Notes: generated by a model not told the origin, from the sequence alone. Shown: positions 37,931 to 46,397, numbered from the stretch's first letter. The stretch: DNA of 57,329 nucleotides from Candidatus Krumholzibacteriia bacterium (GCA_029932915.1 JAOZPE010000018.1:1-57329), one strand, 5' to 3'. Numbers and translations: made by a program.

Positions 37931-40900
37931 ATGCGCTGGTACACTCCCTTCCTGCTTCTCGTCGCGATCGGTCTCGTGTCGATCCCCGCCCAGGCCGACT
38001 GGGACGCGGGGCAACCCTACAAGTGGTTGCAGAATCCCGACACGACTCCGACCGGCGTCGACGTCTACGTCTCCTATCTGGACGAAGTCCAGATGGGTGA
38101 CGACTTCCTGTGCACCACCACCGGACCGATCACGGACATCCATCTGTGGGCTTCGTGGTATCACGATCAGCTCCCCAATGGCGATCCGTCGGCGGTGACC
38201 TTCTATCTGAGCATCCATGCCGACATTCCCGCCGAGCAGAGCGGCCTGGGGTACAGCATTCCCGGCGAGCTGCTCTGGCAGTACACCTTCCAGCCCGGCA
38301 CCTTCTCGGTCCGTCCCTGGGAGGAGGGGATCGACGAGGGATGGATGAACCCCATCGACGATTCCTACGAATTCCCCGGCGACCACGTGTGCTGGCAGTA
38401 CAACTTCTTCATTCCCCGCGAGGAGGCCTTCATCCAGCAGGGAAATGAAGCCGAGCCCATGGTGTACTGGCTGGTGGTGAACGTGGTGCCCGACGATCCC
38501 CAGGCCTGGTTCGGGTGGAAGAGTTCGATCGACCACTGGAACGACGATGCGGCCTGGATCTCCACTGGCCCCGGAGGCGACGGGCAGTGGCACGACCTGC
38601 GGTATCCCCCGCCGCATGAGCTGGGTGGCCAGTCGATCGATCTGGCCTTCGTCATCACCACCGAACCCACCGACCAGTCCGACTTCGGTGACGCCCCCGA
38701 TCCCGCCTATCCCACCCTGCGGGCCAGCAACGGCGCCGAGCACATCATCGTGCCCGGTCTGTATCTGGGCAGCGGGGTCGATGGCGATCCCGACGGCCAG
38801 CCCGATGCCACCGCCACCGGTGACGACAACGACGGCAACGACGACGAGGACGGTGTCACCTTCCTCACCTCCCCCCTGGTCCCGGGCCAGCCGGGCAATG
38901 TCCGGGTCGATGACACCGGCGGAGGCCTGCTGGACGCCTGGATCGACTTCGATGGCAACCAGAGCTGGATGGACGGCGGTGATCGGATCGCCGGCAGCAC
39001 GCCGCTCAGCGTGGGCGCCAATGTCCTGGGCTTCTACGTGCCACCCTGGTCCCTTCCCGGATCGACGGTCTCCCGCTTCCGCCTGAGCAGCCAGGGAGGC
39101 CTGCCTCCCATCGGCTCTGCACCGGACGGTGAGGTCGAGGATCATCTGGTGCAGATCGAGGAGGGTCCGCCCTACAAGTGGCTCCAGGAACCCGATCTGA
39201 GGATGACCGGCATCGACGTGAACGCCAGCGATCCCTTCGTGCTCGCCGACGACTTCCTTTGCTCCGAGACCGGGTGGATCGACCAGATCCAGATATTCGG
39301 CTCGTGGCTGAGCGACGTGTTGCCCGAGGGCGATCCTCTCTCCGTCGACTTCTACCTGAGCATCCACGAGGACATCCCCGCCGGCGTCGATGACATTCCC
39401 TACAGCCGGCCGGGAGAGCTGGTGTGGGAGTGGCAGTTCCCCGCCGGCGTCTTCCAGGCCTTCCCCATCGATCTGGCCGGGGAGATCGAAGGCTGGATGG
39501 ATCCGCCCGACGGGTACGTCTTCCCGGGGGATCACCAGTGCTGGGTCTACATCTTCGATCTTCCCCGGGAGGGCCGCTTCCTGCAGTGGGGCGATCCCGA
39601 TGCGCCGAAGGTGTACTGGCTCGACCTGAAGGCCTATCCCCACGATGCGCAGGCCCGCTTCGGTTGGAAGACCTCGCTCGGCCACTGGAACGACGATGCG
39701 GTGTGGGGTGAAGGCCCCGAACCGTACCCGGGTCCGTGGAACGAGCTGGTCTATCCGCCCGACCACCAGTTCCAGGGCGACTCGATCGACCTGGCCTTCC
39801 TGCTGCGGGGCAGCGCGGAGACGCCGCTGATCGACTTCGGTGATGCGCCCGATCCGAGCTATCCCACCCTGCTCGCCAATGACGGGGCGCGGCACCTCGT
39901 GGGTTCACTCTACCTGGGAGCGGGCATCGACGCCGAGCCCAACGGGCAGCCCACCGCGGCCGCCGACGGCGATGACAACGATGGCAACGACGACGAGGAT
40001 GGCATCGTCTTCACCACGCCGTGGGTGCAGGGACAGACGGCGACCATCCAGGTGACCTCCAGCGGCAGCGGTCTGCTCAACGCCTGGGCCGATTTCAACG
40101 GCAACGGAAGTTGGGCCGACGCCGGTGAGCAGATCGCCACCGACTGGGCGGTCACCGCCGGGGTGAACACCCTGACCGTCGCCGTGCCGGCTTCGGCCGT
40201 TGCGGGTACGACGACCCTGCGCTTCCGCCTGAGCAGCCAGGCCGGGCTGTCCTTCACCGGACCGGCGAACGATGGCGAGGTCGAGGACGAGCAGGTGTTC
40301 ATCGAAGCGCCGCAGGTGTTCAAGTGGCTCCAGGAGCCCGACCTCGATGTCACCGGCATCGACGTGAACGCCAGCGATCCCTTCGTGCTCGCCGACGACT
40401 TCCCGTGCACGGCGACCGGATGGATCGACCGGATCCACGTGTGGGGTTCGTGGTTCAACGACCTGCTGCCCGTCGGCGATCCCATGCTGGTCAGCTTCCA
40501 TCTGAGCATCCACGAGGACATCCCCGCCGGGGTGGACGGGATTCCCTACAGCCATCCCGGTGAGTTGTTGTGGGAGTGGGTGGCGATGCCCGGGCAGTTC
40601 GTGGTGAACCCGATCGACCTGGTCGGGGGCGCCGAGGGCTGGATGGATCCGCCCGACGGCTATGTCTTCCCCGGCGACCAGATGTGCTGGGAGTACATCT
40701 TCGACATCCCGCCGGAGGATCGCTTCGCGCAGTTGGGGACTCCGGACTTCCCCCGGATCTATTGGCTCGACGTGAAGGCCTACCCCGAGGATCCCGAGGC
40801 GCGCTTCGGCTGGAAGACCTCCATGATCCACTGGAACGACGACGCGGTCTGGGGCCAGGGCCCCGAGCCGTACTTCGGTCCGTGGGAGGAGCTGTTCTAT

Positions 40901-41764
40901 CCGCCGCAGCACGAGTTCGCCGGCCAGTCCATCGATCTGGCCTTCGCGCTGCACAACGCCGACGAGCCGGTGCCGATGGACTTCGGTGACGCGCCCGATC
41001 CCAGCTTCGCGACGATGCTGGCCAACAACGGGGCACGACACGTGCTGGGGAGCGGGCTCTTCCTGGGCAACGGGGTCGACATGGATGTGGACGGCCAACC
41101 CGACGCGACGGCCACCGGTGACGACAACGACGGCAACGACGACGAGGACGGCGTGACCTTCCTCTCGCCGCTGGGGGTGGGTCAGACCACCTTCTTCGAC
41201 GTCGTGGCCTCCGGTCCGGGCTTCCTGAACGTGTGGATCGACTTCGATCTGGATGGCACCTGGCAGCAGGCGGCCGACCACATCATCATCGATCTCCCCC
41301 TGGTGGCCGGGCTGAATCCGCACATCGCCATTCCGACGCCGCCGACGGCGACGGCCGGACACAGCTATGCGCGCTTCCGCTTCAGCTCGTATCCGGGTCT
41401 GGGACCGGCTGGACCGGCGCGGGACGGCGAGGTCGAGGACTACGCCGTCGACATCTTCGTGCCGACCAACACCGGTGAGGTGCCTCGACAGTTGAGGCTC
41501 TACCAGAACGTGCCGAATCCCTTCAACCCGAGCACCGTCGTCAAGTACGACCTGCCCGCTCGGAGCGAGGTGCGCATCGCCGTCTACGACCTGCACGGCA
41601 GCCTCGTACGCACCCTCGTCGATGGTACGGTCGACGCGGGCCGCCGCGAGGTGCGCTGGGACGGCCGGGACGACAGTGGCCGGCCGGTGGTCAGCGGCAT
41701 CTATGTGGTGCAGCTGGAGACCGGTGCGGGTACGCAGAGCACGAAGGTGACCCTGATTCGCTAG
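37931..41764 (+). CDS. Exported triple-repeat protein (three DUF7901-like/GEVED units) with FlgD-like C-terminal domain
   Basis: This 1277-residue exported protein has a signal peptide (FLLLVAIGLVSIPAQA). Three consecutive units of ~383 residues follow. Each unit begins KWLQ, has a beta-rich ~220-residue part (ADDFLC, LSIHEDIPAG, DGYVFPGD, WFGWK, HWNDDA) and then DFGDAPDP. Each ends in a GEVED-type domain with the acidic, probably calcium-binding run D-D-N-D-G-N-D-D-E-D-G and a closing DGEVED. The last ~85 residues form the FlgD-like or sorting-type domain (NVPNPFNPST, GSLVRTLV, VRWDGRDDSGRP). A surface-attached or secreted adhesive or structural role is inferred. The upstream gap 37541-37930 shows no gene and no clear promoter. 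Start ATG 37931 has AAGGAGG (37913-37919) upstream. Confidence 0.9.
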   Translation: MRWYTPFLLLVAIGLVSIPAQADWDAGQPYKWLQNPDTTPTGVDVYVSYLDEVQMGDDFLCTTTGPITDIHLWASWYHDQLPNGDPSAVTFYLSIHADIPAEQSGLGYSIPGELLWQYTFQPGTFSVRPWEEGIDEGWMNPIDDSYEFPGDHVCWQYNFFIPREEAFIQQGNEAEPMVYWLVVNVVPDDPQAWFGWKSSIDHWNDDAAWISTGPGGDGQWHDLRYPPPHELGGQSIDLAFVITTEPTDQSDFGDAPDPAYPTLRASNGAEHIIVPGLYLGSGVDGDPDGQPDATATGDDNDGNDDEDGVTFLTSPLVPGQPGNVRVDDTGGGLLDAWIDFDGNQSWMDGGDRIAGSTPLSVGANVLGFYVPPWSLPGSTVSRFRLSSQGGLPPIGSAPDGEVEDHLVQIEEGPPYKWLQEPDLRMTGIDVNASDPFVLADDFLCSETGWIDQIQIFGSWLSDVLPEGDPLSVDFYLSIHEDIPAGVDDIPYSRPGELVWEWQFPAGVFQAFPIDLAGEIEGWMDPPDGYVFPGDHQCWVYIFDLPREGRFLQWGDPDAPKVYWLDLKAYPHDAQARFGWKTSLGHWNDDAVWGEGPEPYPGPWNELVYPPDHQFQGDSIDLAFLLRGSAETPLIDFGDAPDPSYPTLLANDGARHLVGSLYLGAGIDAEPNGQPTAAADGDDNDGNDDEDGIVFTTPWVQGQTATIQVTSSGSGLLNAWADFNGNGSWADAGEQIATDWAVTAGVNTLTVAVPASAVAGTTTLRFRLSSQAGLSFTGPANDGEVEDEQVFIEAPQVFKWLQEPDLDVTGIDVNASDPFVLADDFPCTATGWIDRIHVWGSWFNDLLPVGDPMLVSFHLSIHEDIPAGVDGIPYSHPGELLWEWVAMPGQFVVNPIDLVGGAEGWMDPPDGYVFPGDQMCWEYIFDIPPEDRFAQLGTPDFPRIYWLDVKAYPEDPEARFGWKTSMIHWNDDAVWGQGPEPYFGPWEELFYPPQHEFAGQSIDLAFALHNADEPVPMDFGDAPDPSFATMLANNGARHVLGSGLFLGNGVDMDVDGQPDATATGDDNDGNDDEDGVTFLSPLGVGQTTFFDVVASGPGFLNVWIDFDLDGTWQQAADHIIIDLPLVAGLNPHIAIPTPPTATAGHSYARFRFSSYPGLGPAGPARDGEVEDYAVDIFVPTNTGEVPRQLRLYQNVPNPFNPSTVVKYDLPARSEVRIAVYDLHGSLVRTLVDGTVDAGRREVRWDGRDDSGRPVVSGIYVVQLETGAGTQSTKVTLIR
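38021..41468 (+). repeat. Three tandem ~1.15-kb coding repeats
   Basis: The repeat units start with AAGTGG at 38021, 39175 and 40322, giving periods of 1154 and 1147 bases. Units 2 and 3 are closest. They share long nucleotide stretches, for example the one coding DVNASDPFVLADDF, and both encode LSIHEDIPAGVD. Unit 1 has diverged more. This points to duplication with later homogenisation between units 2 and 3. Confidence 0.9.
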
Positions 41765-41824
41765 GAAAGGGGTGCACCTGGCATCGGAGCGGTGGTGGGA
41801 GCCCCGCCGCACCGGTGCGCCCGC

Positions 41825-41850
41825 AGGGGCGGCCCACAGGGGCCGCCCCT
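41825..41850 (+). terminator. Hairpin terminator after the triple-repeat gene
   Basis: AGGGGCGGCCC and GGGCCGCCCCT form 11 base pairs around the loop ACAG, followed by CTCCTTTGG on the plus strand, about 60 bases after the stop codon. Confidence 0.65.
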
Positions 41851-41916
41851 CTCCTTTGGCCTCATCCACCTTCTTCGTCTATCGTAGGGCGCTGGATCTG
41901 AAGACGAGCTGACCCG

Positions 41917-41989
41917 TCGCAGCCCGGAGAGCCGTGCGGCCGCCCGGAGAAACGTGCCGCGGCCCTTCGCAGCCCGGAGAGCCGTGCGG
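41917..41989. repeat. Tandem ~25-bp GC-rich repeats upstream of trmB
   Basis: TCGCAGCCCGGAGAGCCGTGCGG occurs identically at 41917-41939 and 41967-41989, exactly 50 bases apart. A diverged copy (CGCCCGGAGAAACGTGCCGCGG) lies between them, giving three units. The array ends 45 bases before the trmB start and lies in its likely leader. Confidence 0.85.
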
Positions 41990-42034
41990 TCTGTCGGCCG
42001 CCGGGATTCCCTCGTGGGGGAAAGAGCTTCCTCG

Positions 42035-42994
42035 ATGAACACCGCCGATCGACATCTCCTGCGGCTGGGCGAGATCGACTGGCCCGCCGATCCGGCGGCG
42101 ATCTTCGGCCGCTCGGCCCCGCTGGTGGTCGAGGTGGGCTTCGGCAACGGACAGTTCCTCGAGGAGATGGCCCGCCTCCACCCCGAGTGGAACCTGCTGG
42201 GGGTGGAGATCGCTCCGGCTTCGGTCACCCGCGCCTGGCGGCGCCTCCATGCTTCCCATCTTCCCCACGTGAAGGTGATGCGGGGGCAGGCCTCCTTCGT
42301 GGTGCGCGAGCTGTGCCCTCCCCGCGGACTGCACCGTCTCTTCGTGAACTTCCCCGATCCCTGGCCGAAGGAGAAACACGAGGAGCGCCGCCTGCTGCGC
42401 GAGCCCTTCCTGCGGCTTCTGTCCACGCGCCTGGCCGAGGGCGGAGCCCTGCTGCTCACGAGCGACCACCCCGAGTACTTCCGTTTCTCCGTCGAGCAGG
42501 CCCGTGCCACCGGATTGTTCCGGATCACCGAGGGCGAGCCTCCGGCGGAGATGCTGCGCACCAAATACGCCCAGCGCTGGCTCGGCCTGCGCAAGTCGAT
42601 CTTCCACGCGGAGTTCCGCAAGCTGGCGGAAGATGCCGGTCCACATCCCCCCTGGGTCGAGGTCGAGGACATGCAACACATCCGATTGAAGGGTTCCCTC
42701 GATGGAATCGGAGATTTCGAGAAGAGCCTGCACCGTTTCGAGGGCGGCCAGGTGGTGCTGAAGAACAGCTACCGCGGGTTGGACGGGAAGGTTCTCATCT
42801 TCCTGTGCATCGTCGACGAGGGGGATCTGCGCCAGGAGGTGCTGGTGGAGGCCCGGCCCTCGGCCAGTGGGATCTTCGTCGCTCTGATGGGCTTCGGCGC
42901 GCCGGTGGTCACCCGTGGGGTGAAGGAGGCAGTGCGGGCCGCTGCGGGCTGGTTGCGCCAGCAGGGACTGGAGCTGATCGAAGAGGCGGTGTGA
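42035..42994 (+). CDS. trmB: tRNA (guanine-N7-)-methyltransferase with long C-terminal extension
   Basis: TrmB methylates N7 of G46 in the tRNA variable loop using S-adenosylmethionine. The protein is 319 residues. The core is clear: motif I LVVEVGFGNGQFLEEMA, NLLGVEIAPASV, the catalytic block RLFVNFPDPWPKEKHEERR, and LAEGGALLLTSDH. The C-terminal third, from about residue 215 (HIRLKGSLDGIGDFEK), is an extension of ~105 residues not present in E. coli TrmB (about 240 residues). Long C-terminal regions are known in Aquifex-type TrmB. The start at 42035 follows GGGGGAAAGAG; an in-frame ATG at 41954 would run through the tandem repeats and is less likely. Confidence 0.93.
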   Translation: MNTADRHLLRLGEIDWPADPAAIFGRSAPLVVEVGFGNGQFLEEMARLHPEWNLLGVEIAPASVTRAWRRLHASHLPHVKVMRGQASFVVRELCPPRGLHRLFVNFPDPWPKEKHEERRLLREPFLRLLSTRLAEGGALLLTSDHPEYFRFSVEQARATGLFRITEGEPPAEMLRTKYAQRWLGLRKSIFHAEFRKLAEDAGPHPPWVEVEDMQHIRLKGSLDGIGDFEKSLHRFEGGQVVLKNSYRGLDGKVLIFLCIVDEGDLRQEVLVEARPSASGIFVALMGFGAPVVTRGVKEAVRAAAGWLRQQGLELIEEAV

Positions 42995-43100
42995 GAGGAG
43001 ACCGCCGGAGAGATGGGCTACGGCGTCCCCGCAGCGATGGCCCCCTTGCGCCGCAGCCACCGCGGAGCTCGCGCCCCGGAGGTGACGCACGGGGGCGGGC

Positions 43101-44630
43101 TCAGCTCCTGCCCCGCAGGAATTCCAGGGCCTGTTTCGGACTGACCTTCCGGCTCGCCGGGCCCACCCGCACATAGAACTCCTCGTCCTCGCCGATGATG
43201 AGGAAGGCCGGCTCGTCGGCCGGCTCGACGTCGACCACCAGGATCTTCTCTCCTTCGATCGCCTTCAGGCCGAAGGAGAGGAAGCGGGCGAACTCGAGGC
43301 CGATGTTCTGCTTCACGCAGTTGTTGAAGTGCAGCAGGTACTTGTCCTCGTTGCGGAAGCCGTCGCGGCCGATGCCCACGATCTCTCCATCGTCGGCGAC
43401 GCCGATCAGGAGGGTGCCGCCCTCGGTGTTGAGGAAGGCCACCACGGTCTTCAGCCAGGCCTTCTCGATCTCGCGGCCCGGCTTGTTGGTCTTCAGGTTC
43501 CACCGCAGGGTCGACTTGAACTCGAGCGCATCGCTCTCGCCTCGATCGATCAGCGCGCGCAGCTCCTCTTCGCCGAGGTCCTGGTGATCGTGCCGGCGGC
43601 GCAGGCTGCGCAGGCGCCGGCGGTAACCGAGGTAGACCGCCGCCACCATGGCAGCGCCAAGGAGCAGGGTCGCCGCGAGGGCGAAGAGGTAGGGACGCGA
43701 CAGGGCATGCAGTTGCTCCTGCAGATCACGGCGGGGAAGCAGCAGGACCATCACCCGCGAGCCGTCCATCGTCTTCAGGGGTTCGGCCCGCAGGCGCCAG
43801 GCCTCACGGCTCCGGCGGAAGGGGACGCTGCGGTCGAAGGGCCGGCCGGCGTCGTTCCACACCAGGAGGGCCTGGGCGAGCAGTCTCCTCTGCTCGTCGG
43901 GCGAATGCACCAGCCGCGACAGGGTCACCGAGTGGATCAGCCCGTCCCCGCCGGCGGCCAGCCACGAGACCATCCCCTCATCGTTGACGATGGCCACCGT
44001 GGAATGGGGGGTGACGGCCAGATCCCGGTGCAACCTCTCGGCCGCCTCGTGGGCGAAGACCAGCGCCGCGTAGAAGGGACGGCTACCGGTGGGATCGTCC
44101 CAACTGAGCGCCGCCACCAGCTCGGGCGACTCGATCCAGAACACCTCCTTGGGGCGCCGCTCGTCGCGCACGCCGCGGTACCAGGGTTCCTTCTCCAGGA
44201 CGCTGTCGGCCAGGGCGATGGCCGTCTCGCCCCAGGCGCCCTCCTCGCGCCGAAGGCGCCAGGCGAAGTGGGGAGGCTGGGCCACGATGAGTCTGGACAG
44301 CCTCTCGCTGCGTTGGATCAGGGGAAGCAGTTGGCGGGTGAGTTCGTCGGGCCGGGAGAGGTCGAGGACCCCGCTGGTCGTCCAGTCGCCGATGGCCGAC
44401 AGGAAGCCATAGGTGGGCTGGAGGAACTCCTCGAGCGAGCGGCGGCACTGGCGGCTGCGGCTGTCGAGCAGTTCCTCGAAGATGCGGTCCTGCGCGCGCT
44501 GCTCGAAGTGATGGACGGTCGCGGCCACGGCGGCGGTCACCGCCAGGGCCAGCGCGATCAGGCCGGCCAGGCGGTGGCGCAGGGGACGGCGGGGAAGCCC
44601 CGGGGCAAGCGCTCGATCTTCAGTGGACAC
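43101..44630 (-). CDS. Membrane sensor with periplasmic domain and cytoplasmic AlbA_2 (Schlafen-type) domain
   Basis: This 509-residue protein has a first helix at ~21-40. A periplasmic domain of ~270 residues follows, with a Cache-like pattern (FEELLDSRSRQCRRSLEEFL, YRGVRDERRPKEVFWIESPE, VTPHSTVAIVNDEGMVSW). The second helix is at ~314-334 (YLFALAATLLLGAAMVAAVY), followed by an Arg-rich juxtamembrane part. The cytoplasmic end, residues ~355-490, is an AlbA_2/Schlafen-type domain: ESDALEFKSTLRWN, IEKAWLKTVVAFLNTEGG, TLLIGVADDGEIVGI and a final YVRVG. That domain is usually found in cytoplasmic DNA- or RNA-linked regulators, so its use as the output of a membrane sensor is unusual. The GTG start overlaps the end of the deacetylase gene by 11 bases. 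Confidence 0.85.
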   Translation of the reverse strand: MSTEDRALAPGLPRRPLRHRLAGLIALALAVTAAVAATVHHFEQRAQDRIFEELLDSRSRQCRRSLEEFLQPTYGFLSAIGDWTTSGVLDLSRPDELTRQLLPLIQRSERLSRLIVAQPPHFAWRLRREEGAWGETAIALADSVLEKEPWYRGVRDERRPKEVFWIESPELVAALSWDDPTGSRPFYAALVFAHEAAERLHRDLAVTPHSTVAIVNDEGMVSWLAAGGDGLIHSVTLSRLVHSPDEQRRLLAQALLVWNDAGRPFDRSVPFRRSREAWRLRAEPLKTMDGSRVMVLLLPRRDLQEQLHALSRPYLFALAATLLLGAAMVAAVYLGYRRRLRSLRRRHDHQDLGEEELRALIDRGESDALEFKSTLRWNLKTNKPGREIEKAWLKTVVAFLNTEGGTLLIGVADDGEIVGIGRDGFRNEDKYLLHFNNCVKQNIGLEFARFLSFGLKAIEGEKILVVDVEPADEPAFLIIGEDEEFYVRVGPASRKVSPKQALEFLRGRS

Positions 44631-45354
44631 GGGAAGCCTTCCGCTGGGGATCGTTCAGGGCCAAGAGTTCGCTCACGGTGACGATGCGGTAGCCGCGGCG
44701 TCGGAGCGCGGGCAGCAGCCGCGAGAGCACCTCGGGCGTGTGGGTCCGGCCGGGTCCGTCGTGCACCACCAGGATCGCCCCGGGGAAGGTGCTTCTCAAC
44801 AGGTAGCGCACGATCATTCCCACCCGGCGGGTCTTGGTGTCCAGGGGATAGTTGCAGGCGAGGACGCAGCGGTAGCCCTGCTCGGCCAGCTCGTCGAGGA
44901 TGGCCTTGTGGAACCATCCGCTGCCCGGCCGGAAGAGTCGGGGGTCGCCGTGCTCGGACAACAGCGAATCGACCCGGGAGAGCTGCGAGGAGAAAGCCGC
45001 CTTCTTCAGGCCGATGCTTGCCTCGTCGTACCACAGATGGTTGGCCAGCTCGTCGCCGTCGGCCAGCATGTGTTCGAGCAGATCCTCGTGGCCGGCGATG
45101 CGGTCGCCGAGGATGAAGAAGGTGGCATGGGCGCCGTTGCGCCGCAACACCTCGAGGATCCTCGGCGTGATGTCCGCTGTGGGACCGTCATCGATGCTCA
45201 GGGCCACCACCTTCTGGTGGGTCGGCACGTAGAAGGTCACCCGGGGATTCAGATGGGCCATCACCCACAGACCCGTGCGGGGAAAGAAGAAGAGCACGAG
45301 CAACACGGAGACGAGGGCAGCCAGGACGATCAGCAGCATGCGACGGAGCTTCAT
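44620..45354 (-). CDS. NodB-like polysaccharide deacetylase with altered metal motif
   Basis: This membrane-anchored protein of 244 residues has an N-terminal helix at ~6-24 (MLLIVLAALVSVLLVLFFF) and an extracytoplasmic NodB/CE4 fold. Motif 1 is ALSIDDGPT with Asp55 and Asp56. Motif 2, normally H-(S/T)-x-x-H-P, reads NHLWYDEA, so His106 is kept but the second histidine is Asp110. Later motifs are RPGSGWF and GAILVVHDGPG. CE4 enzymes remove N- or O-acetyl groups from peptidoglycan or other polysaccharides; the substituted ligand may still bind metal. The start at 45354 (MKLRRM) was chosen for the anchor. It is the first gene of a two-gene operon, its stop overlapping the AlbA_2 sensor start. 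Confidence 0.88.
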   Translation of the reverse strand: MKLRRMLLIVLAALVSVLLVLFFFPRTGLWVMAHLNPRVTFYVPTHQKVVALSIDDGPTADITPRILEVLRRNGAHATFFILGDRIAGHEDLLEHMLADGDELANHLWYDEASIGLKKAAFSSQLSRVDSLLSEHGDPRLFRPGSGWFHKAILDELAEQGYRCVLACNYPLDTKTRRVGMIVRYLLRSTFPGAILVVHDGPGRTHTPEVLSRLLPALRRRGYRIVTVSELLALNDPQRKASRVH

Positions 45355-45408
45355 GGAGGAAGGGCTCACCGGGCTCGAGGATGAGGGCCGGCACAAGATG
45401 ACGGCGCT

Positions 45409-45496
45409 CGGCGGAAGCGTCAACCGGCGCACACTGGAAACGCCGGCCGGCGCACGGCGGTGGTCTCACCCGGCACCCGGCGGAAGCGTCAACCGG
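45409..45496. repeat. 19-bp direct repeat CGGCGGAAGCGTCAACCGG
   Basis: Identical copies lie at 45409-45427 and 45478-45496, 69 bases apart, in the 430-base divergent gap (45355-45784) between the deacetylase gene and the next small gene. About six to seven helical turns separate them, so they could be binding sites for a shared regulator. The rest of the gap shows no gene that I can support. Confidence 0.75.
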
Positions 45497-45784
45497 GCCG
45501 TGTCTCTCTTCGCCTCCATTGCCTCGCCTCTCCCCTTCGAACTGTCCTCTTTCCAGGACGGTTTCTGCCCCGTTCCCACGACAGCCAGGGCGCGGGTGTC
45601 CCTGTGCGTACACCTGTGGATTCATTCAACTTCAAGAATGACAACGACTTGTATCGTGAACCGGGTTTGGTACGAAGCTCGCGTGGAAAGAGGGCAGAGC
45701 TTTCCCGCGACGATGCGCCGCACCGCCGGGGAGCTGGAGACAGGAGGGCTCCCTCGAGGGGGGTCCGCGCAAAGGAGGATCGCA

Positions 45785-46261
45785 ATGGCCACGAGGATGC
45801 ACCACAGGCGAATCGGAAACACTCGGCTCCTGCTTCTCTTCGTTCTGGCCCTGTTCCTCGCCCTGGCCTCGGCCGGCGAGTCCCGGGCGGAACTCCGCGT
45901 CCAGGTGGACGTGGTGACCCCCCACCTGAGGGTCCAGGTGGCCTCGCCGCCGGTGCCGGCGGTCTATCCCGTCCGCGTTGTGCGGGGCCGGCGCGTGCGC
46001 CCCGTGCAGTACCGGCCGGCGGTGATCGTCCATCGCCGTCCCCTCGTTCTTCGCCTGAATCGCCATGACCGGGTGGTGGCCCGCCGTCTGAGCCTGATCA
46101 CCGGCTACAGCCGCCGTCTCCTGCTCGACTACCGCCGGGCCGGTTACACCTGGAGGGAGCTGGCCTTCGAGCTGGGCATCCGCCGGGCCGAACTGAAGGC
46201 GGCATCGAATTCGCGTGCCTTCCACCGCTTCCTGCGCCGCCATCACCACCGGAGGTTCTAG
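45785..46261 (+). CDS. Small arginine-rich exported protein of unknown function
   Basis: This 158-residue protein begins with a basic n-region and a clear signal sequence (LLLLFVLALFLALASAGESRA). The mature part is strongly basic. It has a repeated Val-rich start (LRVQVDVVTPHLRVQVA), a middle with many Arg and Pro residues (VVRGRRVRPVQYRPAVIVHRRP), and a C-terminal half with helical character (LSLITGYSRRLLLDYRRAGY, LAFELGIRRAELKAAS) ending in a His/Arg cluster. The helical half resembles small periplasmic proteins of unknown function. AAAGGAGG (45771-45778), six bases before the ATG, is one of the strongest ribosome binding sites in the window, supporting a real, well-expressed gene. Confidence 0.75.
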   Translation: MATRMHHRRIGNTRLLLLFVLALFLALASAGESRAELRVQVDVVTPHLRVQVASPPVPAVYPVRVVRGRRVRPVQYRPAVIVHRRPLVLRLNRHDRVVARRLSLITGYSRRLLLDYRRAGYTWRELAFELGIRRAELKAASNSRAFHRFLRRHHHRRF

Positions 46262-46397
46262 GTCCGCATCGCCGCGGGCCCCCGGCCGGGATCCCGTCGG
46301 GAGACGAAGGCAGCCGGGAAACGGGAACGAAGGGGGAAAGAGGAAGTAGAAGGAAGAGGAAGGTGCACGGAGCGGAAGAGAAGGATATCGGAGCGGA

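Noticed and set aside
38800-41140. Repeats in the 1277-residue gene as a CRISPR or phase-variable array
   Set aside because: The units are over 1.1 kb and in frame within one gene. They are protein domain repeats, not short spaced repeats.
39905-41869. 654-codon minus-strand frame opposite the triple-repeat gene
   Set aside because: Its internal repetition simply copies that of the sense gene. No start signal or known motif was seen.
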